From positions 1 to 9,558 of the forward strand of contig CAMWTD010000065.1 in assembly GCA_947177085.1 (NCBI GenBank): 9,558 nucleotides of DNA, written 5' to 3'. The notes under the pieces are model-generated. The model was not told the DNA's origin. It did not search any database and saw only the letters and a list, made by a program, of their open reading frames with translations. Shown piece by piece: positions 1 through 8,147 of this stretch. The number at the start of each line of letters is the position of its first letter. Within the stretch, counting starts at the first letter, position 1. The stretch is from an uncultured Desulfovibrio sp. GTDB lineage: Bacteria; Desulfobacterota; Desulfovibrionia; Desulfovibrionales; Desulfovibrionaceae. The position numbers and the translations under genes are program-made.

Positions 1-133
1 CTTCGGCAGGAAGCGCAAGGCCGAGGCGGAAGCCCGGCCGGAGCAGGAAAAGGCCGGGGATGGCCCGGCTGAGGAACATGCACCCAGCGCCCCGGCCCAC
101 ACGCCGGACGCAAATCCCGAGGAAAAGCCATGA
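1..133 (+). CDS. C-terminal tail of a membrane/translocase protein, probably TatC (5' partial)
   Basis: Reading in frame from base 2 to the TGA at 131-133 gives 43 residues. The stretch opens with a basic run (FGRKRK) and continues as a hydrophilic, disordered-looking tail rich in Ala, Glu, Pro and Lys, ending NPEEKP. There is no catalytic motif or membrane segment in what is visible. A basic segment followed by a charged Pro/Ala-rich tail is what one expects after the last transmembrane helix of TatC, the Sec-independent (Tat) translocase subunit. From memory, tatC precedes hisB in Desulfovibrio genomes. The TGA overlaps the hisB ATG by four bases (ATGA), which indicates a shared transcript. 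A TatB tail, or the tail of an unrelated membrane protein, would look similar. That this is coding is well supported by the overlap; the identity is only an inference. Confidence 0.5.
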   Translation, partial: FGRKRKAEAEARPEQEKAGDGPAEEHAPSAPAHTPDANPEEKP

Positions 134-738
134 GCGAAGCCCCCCTGCCGGTGCGCCGCGCGGAATTTGCCCGCCGCACGAGAGAAACGGACATCCGCGC
201 CGCCCTCTGCCTTGACGGCGCGGGCGTGACGGACGTGCATACCGGCATCGGCCTGCTGGATCACCTGCTCACGCTCACCATGTTCTGGGCGGAAATGGAC
301 CTCACCCTCACGTGCAAGGGCGACCTTGAGGTGGACGCGCACCACAGCGCCGAGGACACGGGCCTCGCCGTGGGCACGGCCCTGCGCGACGCGCTGGGCG
401 ACCGCTCGGGCATCGCCCGCGTGGGCCAGGGGCGCGTGCCCATGGACGAGGCGCTCGCCGACGTGGTGGTGGATCTTTCCGGGCGTCCGTGGCTGGAATG
501 GCGGGGGGACGAGCTTTTGCCGCCCGTCATCGCCGGGGAGGAAAAGGACCTCTGGCGGGAATTTTACAAGGCCCTTGCCAGCGCCGCGCGCTGCAACCTG
601 CATGTCTCCTTTCTCTATGGCAAAAACGGACACCATCTCCTCGAATCGGCGGCCAAGGGGCTCGGGCTCGCGCTCGGGCAGGCGGCGCGCCGGCGGGGCA
701 CACTCATCAGAAGCACCAAGGGAGGCCTGGACGCATGA
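130..738 (+). CDS. hisB: Imidazoleglycerol-phosphate dehydratase
   Basis: This 202-residue cytoplasmic enzyme dehydrates imidazole glycerol phosphate to imidazole acetol phosphate in histidine biosynthesis. It is the monofunctional form, without a phosphatase domain. Visible motifs are GIGLLDH (39-45), DAHHSAEDTG (69-78), the phosphate-binding arginines R97 and R119 in SGRP, PMDEALA (104-110), GKNGHHLLE (164-172) and the C-terminal STKG loop. These match the two Mn-binding repeats of the family. The enzyme is divergent. The His of the usual 'EHFF' element, a metal ligand in well-studied homologues, aligns with Glu144 (REFY). The usual 'HG' after the LDHM helix is W53-A54, and the substrate-contacting Gln is L49. 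The start ATG at 130 is preceded by GAGG at 119-122 with a 7-base spacer and overlaps the upstream stop. The 3' end overlaps the lipoprotein gene by four bases. Confidence 0.96.
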   Translation: MSEAPLPVRRAEFARRTRETDIRAALCLDGAGVTDVHTGIGLLDHLLTLTMFWAEMDLTLTCKGDLEVDAHHSAEDTGLAVGTALRDALGDRSGIARVGQGRVPMDEALADVVVDLSGRPWLEWRGDELLPPVIAGEEKDLWREFYKALASAARCNLHVSFLYGKNGHHLLESAAKGLGLALGQAARRRGTLIRSTKGGLDA

Positions 739-1400
739 CCAAACGCCATCTGCCCCGCCTGTCCATCCTGCTTGCGGGCGTCCTCCTGCTCACGCTCGCC
801 GCCTGCGCCCGGCAGCCCGGGAGCACGGCGGACGTGCCGAGGCACGTTTCGCAGGGGCACAGGATTTCCGTGGCCCCCTTCACCCAACCCCTGCACCCGG
901 GCCAGCTCATCGTGGGCCAGATCCCCGAGCCGCAGGGCCGCATCCCCCATGACGCGCTCGTGGCGCTGGACAGGGAATTGCGCGAGGTGCTCATCACCGG
1001 GACGAACAGGCAATACACCTTCATCCCGCGCCAGAACCTGCCGGCGGACCTCACCAACGCCCACAGCACCGGGCAGCCCGGGGCGCTCCCCCGCTGGGTG
1101 GCCTATGGCCGCCAGCACGGCGCGCAGTACCTGCTCATCCCGCAGGTGCTGGACTGGCACGAGCGCGAGGGCTCCAGCGCGGGCGTGACGCAGTCCGCCC
1201 ATGTGCGCGTGGAGTTCTTCCTCGTCAACGTGGCCGGGGGCGAACTCGGCCCGCGCTCCATCTTTGAGGAAAAGCAGGTGGGACTCACCGAAAACCTGCT
1301 CACCGTGGGTGAATTTTTCAAGCGCAAGGGCGCTTGGGTCTCCGCGCAGGAGCTGGCCGTGGACGGCATGAAGAAGGCCGTGAAGGACCTCGGGCTGTGA
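735..1400 (+). CDS. Small lipoprotein of unknown function, possibly CsgG/LpoB-like fold
   Basis: The product is 221 residues. Residues 1-23 form a lipoprotein signal peptide: basic MTKRH, then a hydrophobic core, then lipobox LAAC with the lipidated Cys at 24. Position +2 is Ala rather than Asp, so an outer-membrane location is likely if Lol-type rules apply. The mature part has ISVAPF (44-49), GAQYLLIPQVLDW (129-141), VRVEFFLVNVAGGEL (157-171) and a C-terminal amphipathic helix (SAQELAVDGMKKAVKDL). That order of a 'V-x-P-F' strand, an 'A-x-Y-L-L-x-x' strand and an 'L-V-N/D-x-x-x-G' strand recalls CsgG, LpoB and TolB N-terminal domains. This is a fold impression, not an identification. The ATG at 735 is chosen because it gives the signal peptide, has GGAGG at 721-725 and overlaps the hisB stop (ATGA). 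The 3' end overlaps hisA by four bases. It is a chromosomal operon member with no sign of transfer. Confidence 0.85.
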   Translation: MTKRHLPRLSILLAGVLLLTLAACARQPGSTADVPRHVSQGHRISVAPFTQPLHPGQLIVGQIPEPQGRIPHDALVALDRELREVLITGTNRQYTFIPRQNLPADLTNAHSTGQPGALPRWVAYGRQHGAQYLLIPQVLDWHEREGSSAGVTQSAHVRVEFFLVNVAGGELGPRSIFEEKQVGLTENLLTVGEFFKRKGAWVSAQELAVDGMKKAVKDLGL

Positions 1401-2137
1401 TCCTCTTTCCCGCTGTGGACATCAAGGGGGGCAAGGCGGTGCGGCTTCGCCGCGGCCGCGCGGACGACGCCACCGTTTTCGCCGATGACCCGGCCGGGGC
1501 CGCCCGCCACTGGGAGCGGCTGGGCGCAACCTGGCTGCATGTGGTGGATCTGGACGGGGCCTTTGACGGCCATGCCGCCAGCGCCGCCATCGTGGGCCGC
1601 ATTTGCGAGGGGACGGCCATCCCCGTGCAGCTCGGCGGCGGCATCAGGGATGCGGACGCGGCCCGCGCCTATCTGGACGCCGGCGTCGCGCGGCTCATCA
1701 TCGGGACCATGGCGCTGGAGGAGCCGGGAAAATTCGCGGCGCTCTGCCGCGCCTTCCCGGGGCGCATCGGCGTTTCGCTGGACGCGGCCGACGGAAGGCT
1801 CAAGAGCCGGGGCTGGGTGGCGGACACGGGCCTCACCGTGGCCGAAGTCCTGCCGCGCCTCGAGGAGGCCGGCGCGGCTTTCGTCATTTATACGGATATC
1901 GAGCGGGACGGCATGCACAGCGGCGTCAATGTGGACGCGCTCACGCGCCTCGTGCGGGCCGCGCATGTGCCGGTCATCGCGGCCGGGGGCGTCTCCACGC
2001 TGGAGGACATCCAGCGCCTCTACCCATTGAGCCGGGAGGGCCTTGAGGGCGTCATCAGCGGCCGCGCTCTCTATGAGGGCACGCTCGACCTTGCCGCTGC
2101 CCTTGCCTGGGTGACGGAGCAGGAGCGCGCGAGCTAG
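1397..2137 (+). CDS. hisA: Phosphoribosylformimino-5-aminoimidazole carboxamide ribotide isomerase
   Basis: This 246-residue TIM-barrel enzyme catalyses the Amadori isomerisation of ProFAR to PRFAR, the fourth step of histidine biosynthesis. It opens MILFPAVDIKGGKAVRL with the catalytic base Asp8. The second catalytic Asp is D129 in GVSLDAADG, and K136-R138-W140 follow in the 'KSRGW' loop that marks HisA rather than HisF. The phosphate-binding loops are QLGGGI (78-83), AAGGVS (195-200) and SGRALYEG (221-228), and TDIERDGM is at 166-173. Length is normal for the family. The start is a GTG at 1397 that overlaps the lipoprotein TGA as GTGA, with AAGGA at 1383-1387. No ATG lies closer to the conserved N-terminus. 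It is the last gene of the operon, and its TAG at 2135-2137 is followed by the convergent gap. Confidence 0.97.
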   Translation: MILFPAVDIKGGKAVRLRRGRADDATVFADDPAGAARHWERLGATWLHVVDLDGAFDGHAASAAIVGRICEGTAIPVQLGGGIRDADAARAYLDAGVARLIIGTMALEEPGKFAALCRAFPGRIGVSLDAADGRLKSRGWVADTGLTVAEVLPRLEEAGAAFVIYTDIERDGMHSGVNVDALTRLVRAAHVPVIAAGGVSTLEDIQRLYPLSREGLEGVISGRALYEGTLDLAAALAWVTEQERAS

Positions 2138-2217
2138 GGTTGTTTGTCCCCTGAGCTGCCCGTGAAGGTTTTGGTGGGATGGCCCTTGCTCTGTTGCGCT
2201 TGCAGCCCGCCGAAATT

Positions 2218-2347
2218 ATCCGTCAAAAACAGCTTTTTTGCCGCTGGCTGCGTCAGAGAAAAATTTCCTCGGTCGAGTACTTAAGTACACTCCCTTCGGA
2301 AATTTTTATCTTCCTTGCCAGCAGCAAAAAATCTTATTTTTTAGGAT
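2218..2347. repeat. AT-rich ~130-base imperfect palindrome between convergent hisA and uvrA
   Basis: The element is symmetric about 2282/2283. The core GTACTTAAGTAC (2277-2288) is a perfect 12-base palindrome. Flanking it are AAAAATTTCC (2259-2268) and GGAAATTTTT (2298-2307), a perfect 10-base inverted repeat offset by one base. Farther out, TTTTTTGCCGCTGGC (2234-2248) pairs with GCCAGCAGCAAAAAA (2317-2331) at 14 of 15 positions, exactly on the same symmetry axis. Short matches continue outward (ATCC 2218-2221 with GGAT 2344-2347). The composition is far richer in A and T than the neighbouring genes. The TTTCC/GGAAA stem flanked by A5 and T5 could serve as a terminator for both converging genes. 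Alternatively it is an interspersed palindromic repeat or a MITE remnant. I see no ORF or transposase. The flanks 2138-2217 and 2391-2421 show nothing convincing. Confidence 0.75.
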
Positions 2348-2363
2348 TCTTCCGGCACCAGCA

Positions 2364-2390
2364 CCCGTCTTCCGCTTCGCTCCAGACGGG
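2364..2390. terminator. GC hairpin just downstream of uvrA, possible terminator part
   Basis: CCCGTCT (2364-2370) and AGACGGG (2384-2390) form a perfect 7-base stem with a 13-base loop, 31 bases past the uvrA stop on the - strand. It lacks an immediate U-tract in either direction, so it is not a canonical intrinsic terminator by itself. It may act with the AT-rich palindrome beyond it, or protect the mRNA 3' end. Confidence 0.35.
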
Positions 2391-2421
2391 GGGTGGAATA
2401 TTCATCCAAGCTTCGGAAGGC

Positions 2422-5430
<3,009 letters not shown>

Positions 5431-5435
5431 CCTCC
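5431..5435 (-). promoter_or_regulatory. GGAGG directly abutting the uvrA ATG (zero-spacing Shine-Dalgarno)
   Basis: On the - strand the sequence reads TATGGAGGATGAAA, so the purine-rich GGAGG touches the start codon instead of sitting 5-9 bases upstream. It supports initiation nearby but is suboptimally placed. No ATG, GTG or TTG in frame lies at ideal distance downstream. The start therefore remains either 5430 or 5403. Confidence 0.5.
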
Positions 5436-5490
5436 ATATCTAAGCACCGGGCATGGCTTGGCAAGTGCCGGGAGCTCCCCGCGCGGGCCC

Positions 5491-6405
5491 TTATTCCGCC
5501 GTGAAAAGCGGCGTGGAGAGATAGCGCTCGCCGGTATCGCAGGCGAAGGTCACGACATTCTTCCCCGCCATCTCCGGCCGCGCCGCCACGGCAAGGGCGG
5601 CGGCCACGTTGGCTCCGGTGGAGATGCCCGCGCACACGCCGTCCTTTTCCATGAGCAGGCGCGCCGTCGCCACCGCCTCGTCCGCGTCGGCGAGCAGAAC
5701 CTCGTCGATGAGGGAGCGGTCGAGGATATCGGGCACGAAGCCCGCGCCGATGCCCTGAATGGCGTGGGGGCCTGCCGCGCCGCCGGAAAGCACGGGCGAG
5801 GCCGCCGGTTCCACGGCGATGACCCTGAAATCGGCGATGGACTCCTTGAGGTAGCGGCCCGTGCCCGTGAGCGAGGAGCCGGAGCCCACGCCGGCCACGA
5901 GAACGTCCATGCGGCCCGCGCTGTCGTGCCAGATCTCCGGGCCCGTGGTCTCGTAATGCACGGCCACGGCGTCGCGGTTGGAAAACTGGTTCACTAGCCA
6001 GCCGCCGAGCTCGTCCGCGAGGTCGCGCGCGGCCTCCACGGCGGCCGCCATGCCGCCGGCGGCGGGTGTGAGGGCGAGCTCCGCGCCATAGCCGCGCAAC
6101 AGGGCGCGCCGCTCGCGGCTCATGGACTCGGGCATGGTGAGCGCGCAGCGCAGGCCGCGCATGGCGCAGACGAGCGCCAGGCCGATGCCCATGTTGCCGC
6201 TGGTGGCCTCCACCACCAGGCCCCCGGGGCGCACATCGCCGCGCACCAGCGCGCGCTCCACGCAATGAAAGGCCACGCGGTCCTTGATGGAGCCCCCCGG
6301 ATTGCGGTTCTCGAGCTTCAGCCAGACAGTGCCCGGGAGCTTTTCAGAAAGTTTGAGCCGCAAGAGCGGCGTCCTGCCGATGGTCTGGAGGATGGAGGTC
6401 TTCAT
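5491..6405 (-). CDS. cysK: Cysteine synthase (O-acetylserine sulfhydrylase), PLP-dependent
   Basis: This 304-residue cytoplasmic enzyme of the fold-type II PLP family makes L-cysteine from O-acetyl-L-serine and sulfide. The PLP lysine is K41 in NPGGSIKDR. The substrate loop is TSGNMGIG (69-76), the phosphate loop is GVGSGSSLTGTGRYLKE (172-188), and IQGIGAGFVP (216-225) and GERYLSTPLF (292-301) are typical of CysK/CysM. It departs from consensus at two places: TSGNT is TSGNM, and the Ser that usually contacts the PLP ring nitrogen ('SGERY') is T291. Start ATG 6405 gives the conserved N-terminus MKTSILQTIGRTPLLRL and has GGAG five bases upstream. The 42 residues that could be read upstream lack family similarity. 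uvrA follows after 60 bases and may be co-transcribed. Related OAS/phosphoserine/cystathionine synthases are alternatives, but CysK is the best fit. Confidence 0.93.
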   Translation of the reverse strand: MKTSILQTIGRTPLLRLKLSEKLPGTVWLKLENRNPGGSIKDRVAFHCVERALVRGDVRPGGLVVEATSGNMGIGLALVCAMRGLRCALTMPESMSRERRALLRGYGAELALTPAAGGMAAAVEAARDLADELGGWLVNQFSNRDAVAVHYETTGPEIWHDSAGRMDVLVAGVGSGSSLTGTGRYLKESIADFRVIAVEPAASPVLSGGAAGPHAIQGIGAGFVPDILDRSLIDEVLLADADEAVATARLLMEKDGVCAGISTGANVAAALAVAARPEMAGKNVVTFACDTGERYLSTPLFTAE

Positions 6406-6504
6406 GGCTGCTCCGGGCTGCTGCGGGTTCCGCCCAGGGAATGCCCGCAAGAACTGGATGGCGTCATCCGGAAACGGCCTTGCCGCTCCCGGCGCGTGAA
6501 GAGT

Positions 6505-6532
6505 TGTATAGCGATTCGCTAGGTAATGCAAA
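6505..6532 (-). promoter_or_regulatory. Candidate sigma70-type promoter for cysK with palindromic spacer
   Basis: On the - strand TTTGCA (6532-6527) and TATACA (6510-6505) are separated by 16 bases. Each matches the -35 and -10 consensus at four of six positions. The spacer overlaps the inverted repeat TAGCGA-T-TCGCTA (6509-6521), which is a plausible operator because a bound protein there would block RNA polymerase. Nothing in the window identifies the regulator. Confidence 0.4.
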
Positions 6533-6606
6533 CCCTCCCCGGCGTGGCGTGAACGCAGGAAAATTGCGGCTTATTCCGCTTTCCGGATTTTCCCCCGCTT
6601 TCCCGG

Positions 6607-6635
6607 TTGACAGGGCGCGCCCGTGGTCTTAAAGA
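6607..6635 (+). promoter_or_regulatory. Candidate sigma70-type promoter for the NTF2-like gene
   Basis: A perfect TTGACA (6607-6612) is followed after 17 bases by TAAAGA (6630-6635), a weak -10 with three matches to TATAAT. The GC palindrome GGGCGCGCCC (6613-6622) fills most of the spacer. The leader to the ATG at 6722 would be about 80 bases and includes a good Shine-Dalgarno GGAGG at 6711-6715. Confidence 0.45.
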
Positions 6636-6721
6636 AAGCATCCGCGCGCCGCCGGACATGAAGGCAGGCCGCGCCCGTGGCCCATATCAACACGGGATCT
6701 TGTGCGAAAAGGAGGACTCCC

Positions 6722-7183
6722 ATGCGATTTTTCCAGTTCGTGCCCCTGCTTCTGGCGCTCGCCCTCTGCCTTGCCGGCGGTATCGCCCATGCCAAGACCG
6801 ACCCGGTGGAACAGTACACCGAAGCCGTCATCACCGGCGATACGGCCGCGCTGGAAAAACTGCTGGCGCCCAATTTCTGGTATATCGGCTCCAACGGGCA
6901 CATCCGCGACAAGGCGCATTTCATTGAGGAAATCAAGGACAAGAAGCTCGTCGTGGACCGCATGACGCTTTCCAATATCCGCGAGACCAAGGTCGGCCAG
7001 ACGCGCCTGCTCACGGCCAACGGCGTTTTCCGCGGCACTTCCGAGCTGCCCCGCCCCCAGGGCCTCATGCGCTACACCATGGTGCTCGGCGACAACAAGG
7101 GCGCGGAGCAGGTGGTGCTGTTCCAGGCCACGCCCGTCATTTCCACGCCCGAGTGCAAGGACGGCAACTGCAAGATCAAGTAG
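6722..7183 (+). CDS. Exported NTF2-like (DUF4440/SnoaL-type) protein of unknown function
   Basis: The product is 153 residues. Residues 1-24 (MRFFQFV..., hydrophobic core, AHA before Lys25) form a Sec signal peptide with a type I cleavage site, so the mature protein should be periplasmic. The mature N-terminus DPVEQYTEAVITGDTAALEKLL, then APNFWYIGSNGHIRDKAHFIEEI, is the helix-then-strand opening of the NTF2-like superfamily. Such domains form a cone-shaped pocket and often act as small-molecule binding or enzymatic modules; no catalytic residue can be assigned here. The C-terminal tail carries a Cys pair (C145, C150 in ECKDGNC) that could form a disulfide in the periplasm. The ATG at 6722 is chosen over one 45 bases upstream because it has GGAGG at 6711-6715 with a 6-base spacer and begins a clean signal peptide. 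It appears monocistronic, with its own promoter and a strong terminator. The substrate is unknown. Confidence 0.88.
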   Translation: MRFFQFVPLLLALALCLAGGIAHAKTDPVEQYTEAVITGDTAALEKLLAPNFWYIGSNGHIRDKAHFIEEIKDKKLVVDRMTLSNIRETKVGQTRLLTANGVFRGTSELPRPQGLMRYTMVLGDNKGAEQVVLFQATPVISTPECKDGNCKIK

Positions 7184-7207
7184 CCACCCTGCCTGACGAC
7201 CTGTGAG

Positions 7208-7244
7208 AAAAGGCCGTTCCCCCTTGGCGGGAACGGCCTTTTTT
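7208..7244. terminator. Strong bidirectional intrinsic terminator
   Basis: AAAAGGCCGTTCCC (7208-7221) and GGGAACGGCCTTTT (7229-7242) pair perfectly over 14 bases around a 7-base loop. A T-run (7239-7244) follows on the + strand and a run of four T on the - strand. It lies 24 bases after the NTF2-like stop and 19 bases beyond the end of the - strand memo gene, so it probably terminates both converging transcripts. Confidence 0.93.
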
Positions 7245-7263
7245 GTCGCCCTGCGGCCAAAAT

Positions 7264-8130
7264 TCAGGCGGCCGGCCCGGCCGGTTTTTCCCCTCGCGTG
7301 AGCCACAGGCGCAGGCCCGCGTAGCCCACAACGTGCTGCGTATCGCCCGAGGCCGTGGCCGAGGTGTCGTGCGCGGCCAGCTCCACGCGCACATCGCCGA
7401 GCCGCCGCGCGGCATGCAGGGCGAGAGCCAGCGGCGCGGCCCCGCACATGCTGATGTCCGCCTCCTCCACCACTCGCAGAAGGCCCGGCGCGTCCCCCGC
7501 CAGCGCGCGTTCGAGCGCCAGGGCGTCCTTTTGCTCCGTGCGGCGCACATCCTCATAATGGTTCATGTCCGAACTCACCACCACGCCCGCGTCCGCGTTC
7601 TCCGGCCGGGCGAGCACGGCCGCAAGCGCCTCCCCCGCGCGGGCCACGGCCCCGGGGTGTCGCGTGCCCACGCAGACGGGCACGATCGCGAGTGGGCCGC
7701 GCGCGGCCACCTGCAAAAAGGGCAGCACGACCTCAATGGAATGTTCCCCGAGGTGCGAGTGCACATCCGGACTAAAGCCGCCGCCAGCGGCCATGAGGGC
7801 CCGGGCCAGATCCTCGTCCACCGGGACCTGGCCCAGCGGTGTCAGCCACGCCCCACCCGGCCAGACGCCCAGGGGCTGCCCGCGGCCCGTGTGGTTGGGG
7901 CAGAGGATGACGAGCCTTCCGGGCAGCGTCAGGCCGTCGAGGGTCGCCCCGGCTACGGCCCCGCTGAACACATAGCCCGCATGGGGCAACATGCAGCCCC
8001 AGGCCTTTCGGCTGCGCCCGGGCAGCGAAGCCTCTTCGGACGCAGCGAGAAAGCCGCGCACCGCCCCGCGCAGGGCTTCAGGATTGCCGGGATAGAATCG
8101 GCCCGCGACAACGGGCTGGCGTACAGGCAT
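7264..8130 (-). CDS. Memo-family protein (AmmeMemoRadiSam system protein B)
   Basis: The product is 288 residues, the usual size for the family. Memo proteins share a fold with class III extradiol dioxygenases and have a metal-site-like pocket. The three metal-type histidines are present in LPHAGYVFSG (H50), CPNHTG (H80) and SSDMNHYED (H191). Asp188 and C229 (SMCGAAPL) complete the pocket described for human MEMO1. The EHSIEVVLPFLQ block (129-140) is also characteristic. The prokaryotic role is unsettled. Related genes often accompany an AMMECR1-domain protein and a radical-SAM protein, neither of which is in this window. Start ATG 8130 gives the family N-terminus MPVRQPVVAGRFYPG and has GGAGGAG six bases upstream. 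It lies 17 bases after pyrC on the same strand and ends before the shared terminator, so it is probably the last gene of a pyrBC operon. Confidence 0.93.
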   Translation of the reverse strand: MPVRQPVVAGRFYPGNPEALRGAVRGFLAASEEASLPGRSRKAWGCMLPHAGYVFSGAVAGATLDGLTLPGRLVILCPNHTGRGQPLGVWPGGAWLTPLGQVPVDEDLARALMAAGGGFSPDVHSHLGEHSIEVVLPFLQVAARGPLAIVPVCVGTRHPGAVARAGEALAAVLARPENADAGVVVSSDMNHYEDVRRTEQKDALALERALAGDAPGLLRVVEEADISMCGAAPLALALHAARRLGDVRVELAAHDTSATASGDTQHVVGYAGLRLWLTRGEKPAGPAA

Positions 8131-8147
8131 GGCGTGCTCCTCCCCGC

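Larger units (their letters stand above)
6406..6721. other. Divergent intergenic region between cysK and the NTF2-like gene
   Basis: These 316 bases hold no convincing gene. They contain a candidate cysK promoter with an inverted repeat (6505-6532) and a TTGACA-type promoter for the rightward gene (6607-6635). A loose inverted repeat GGAAAAT (6558-6564)/ATTTTCC (6587-6593) encloses GCGG (6566-6569)/CCGC (6576-6579), and an 11-base direct repeat CGCGCCCGTGG occurs at 6616-6626 and 6670-6680. The middle (about 6505-6600) is more AT-rich than the flanking genes, as expected for a regulatory region. No riboswitch such as a T-box, SAM or cysteine-related element is recognisable by eye. The cysK leader is about 90-100 bases if the proposed promoter is right. 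Confidence 0.6.

Noticed and set aside
5470..5487. Overlapping palindromes GGGAGCTCCC and CCCGCGCGGG between cysK and uvrA
   Set aside because: They could be a terminator or attenuator, but there is no loop of proper size or U-tract. Short GC palindromes are common in this composition.
6266..6660. Small open frames in the cysK start/intergenic region
   Set aside because: No Shine-Dalgarno or plausible protein composition. The segment is better explained as cysK 5' coding and promoter DNA.
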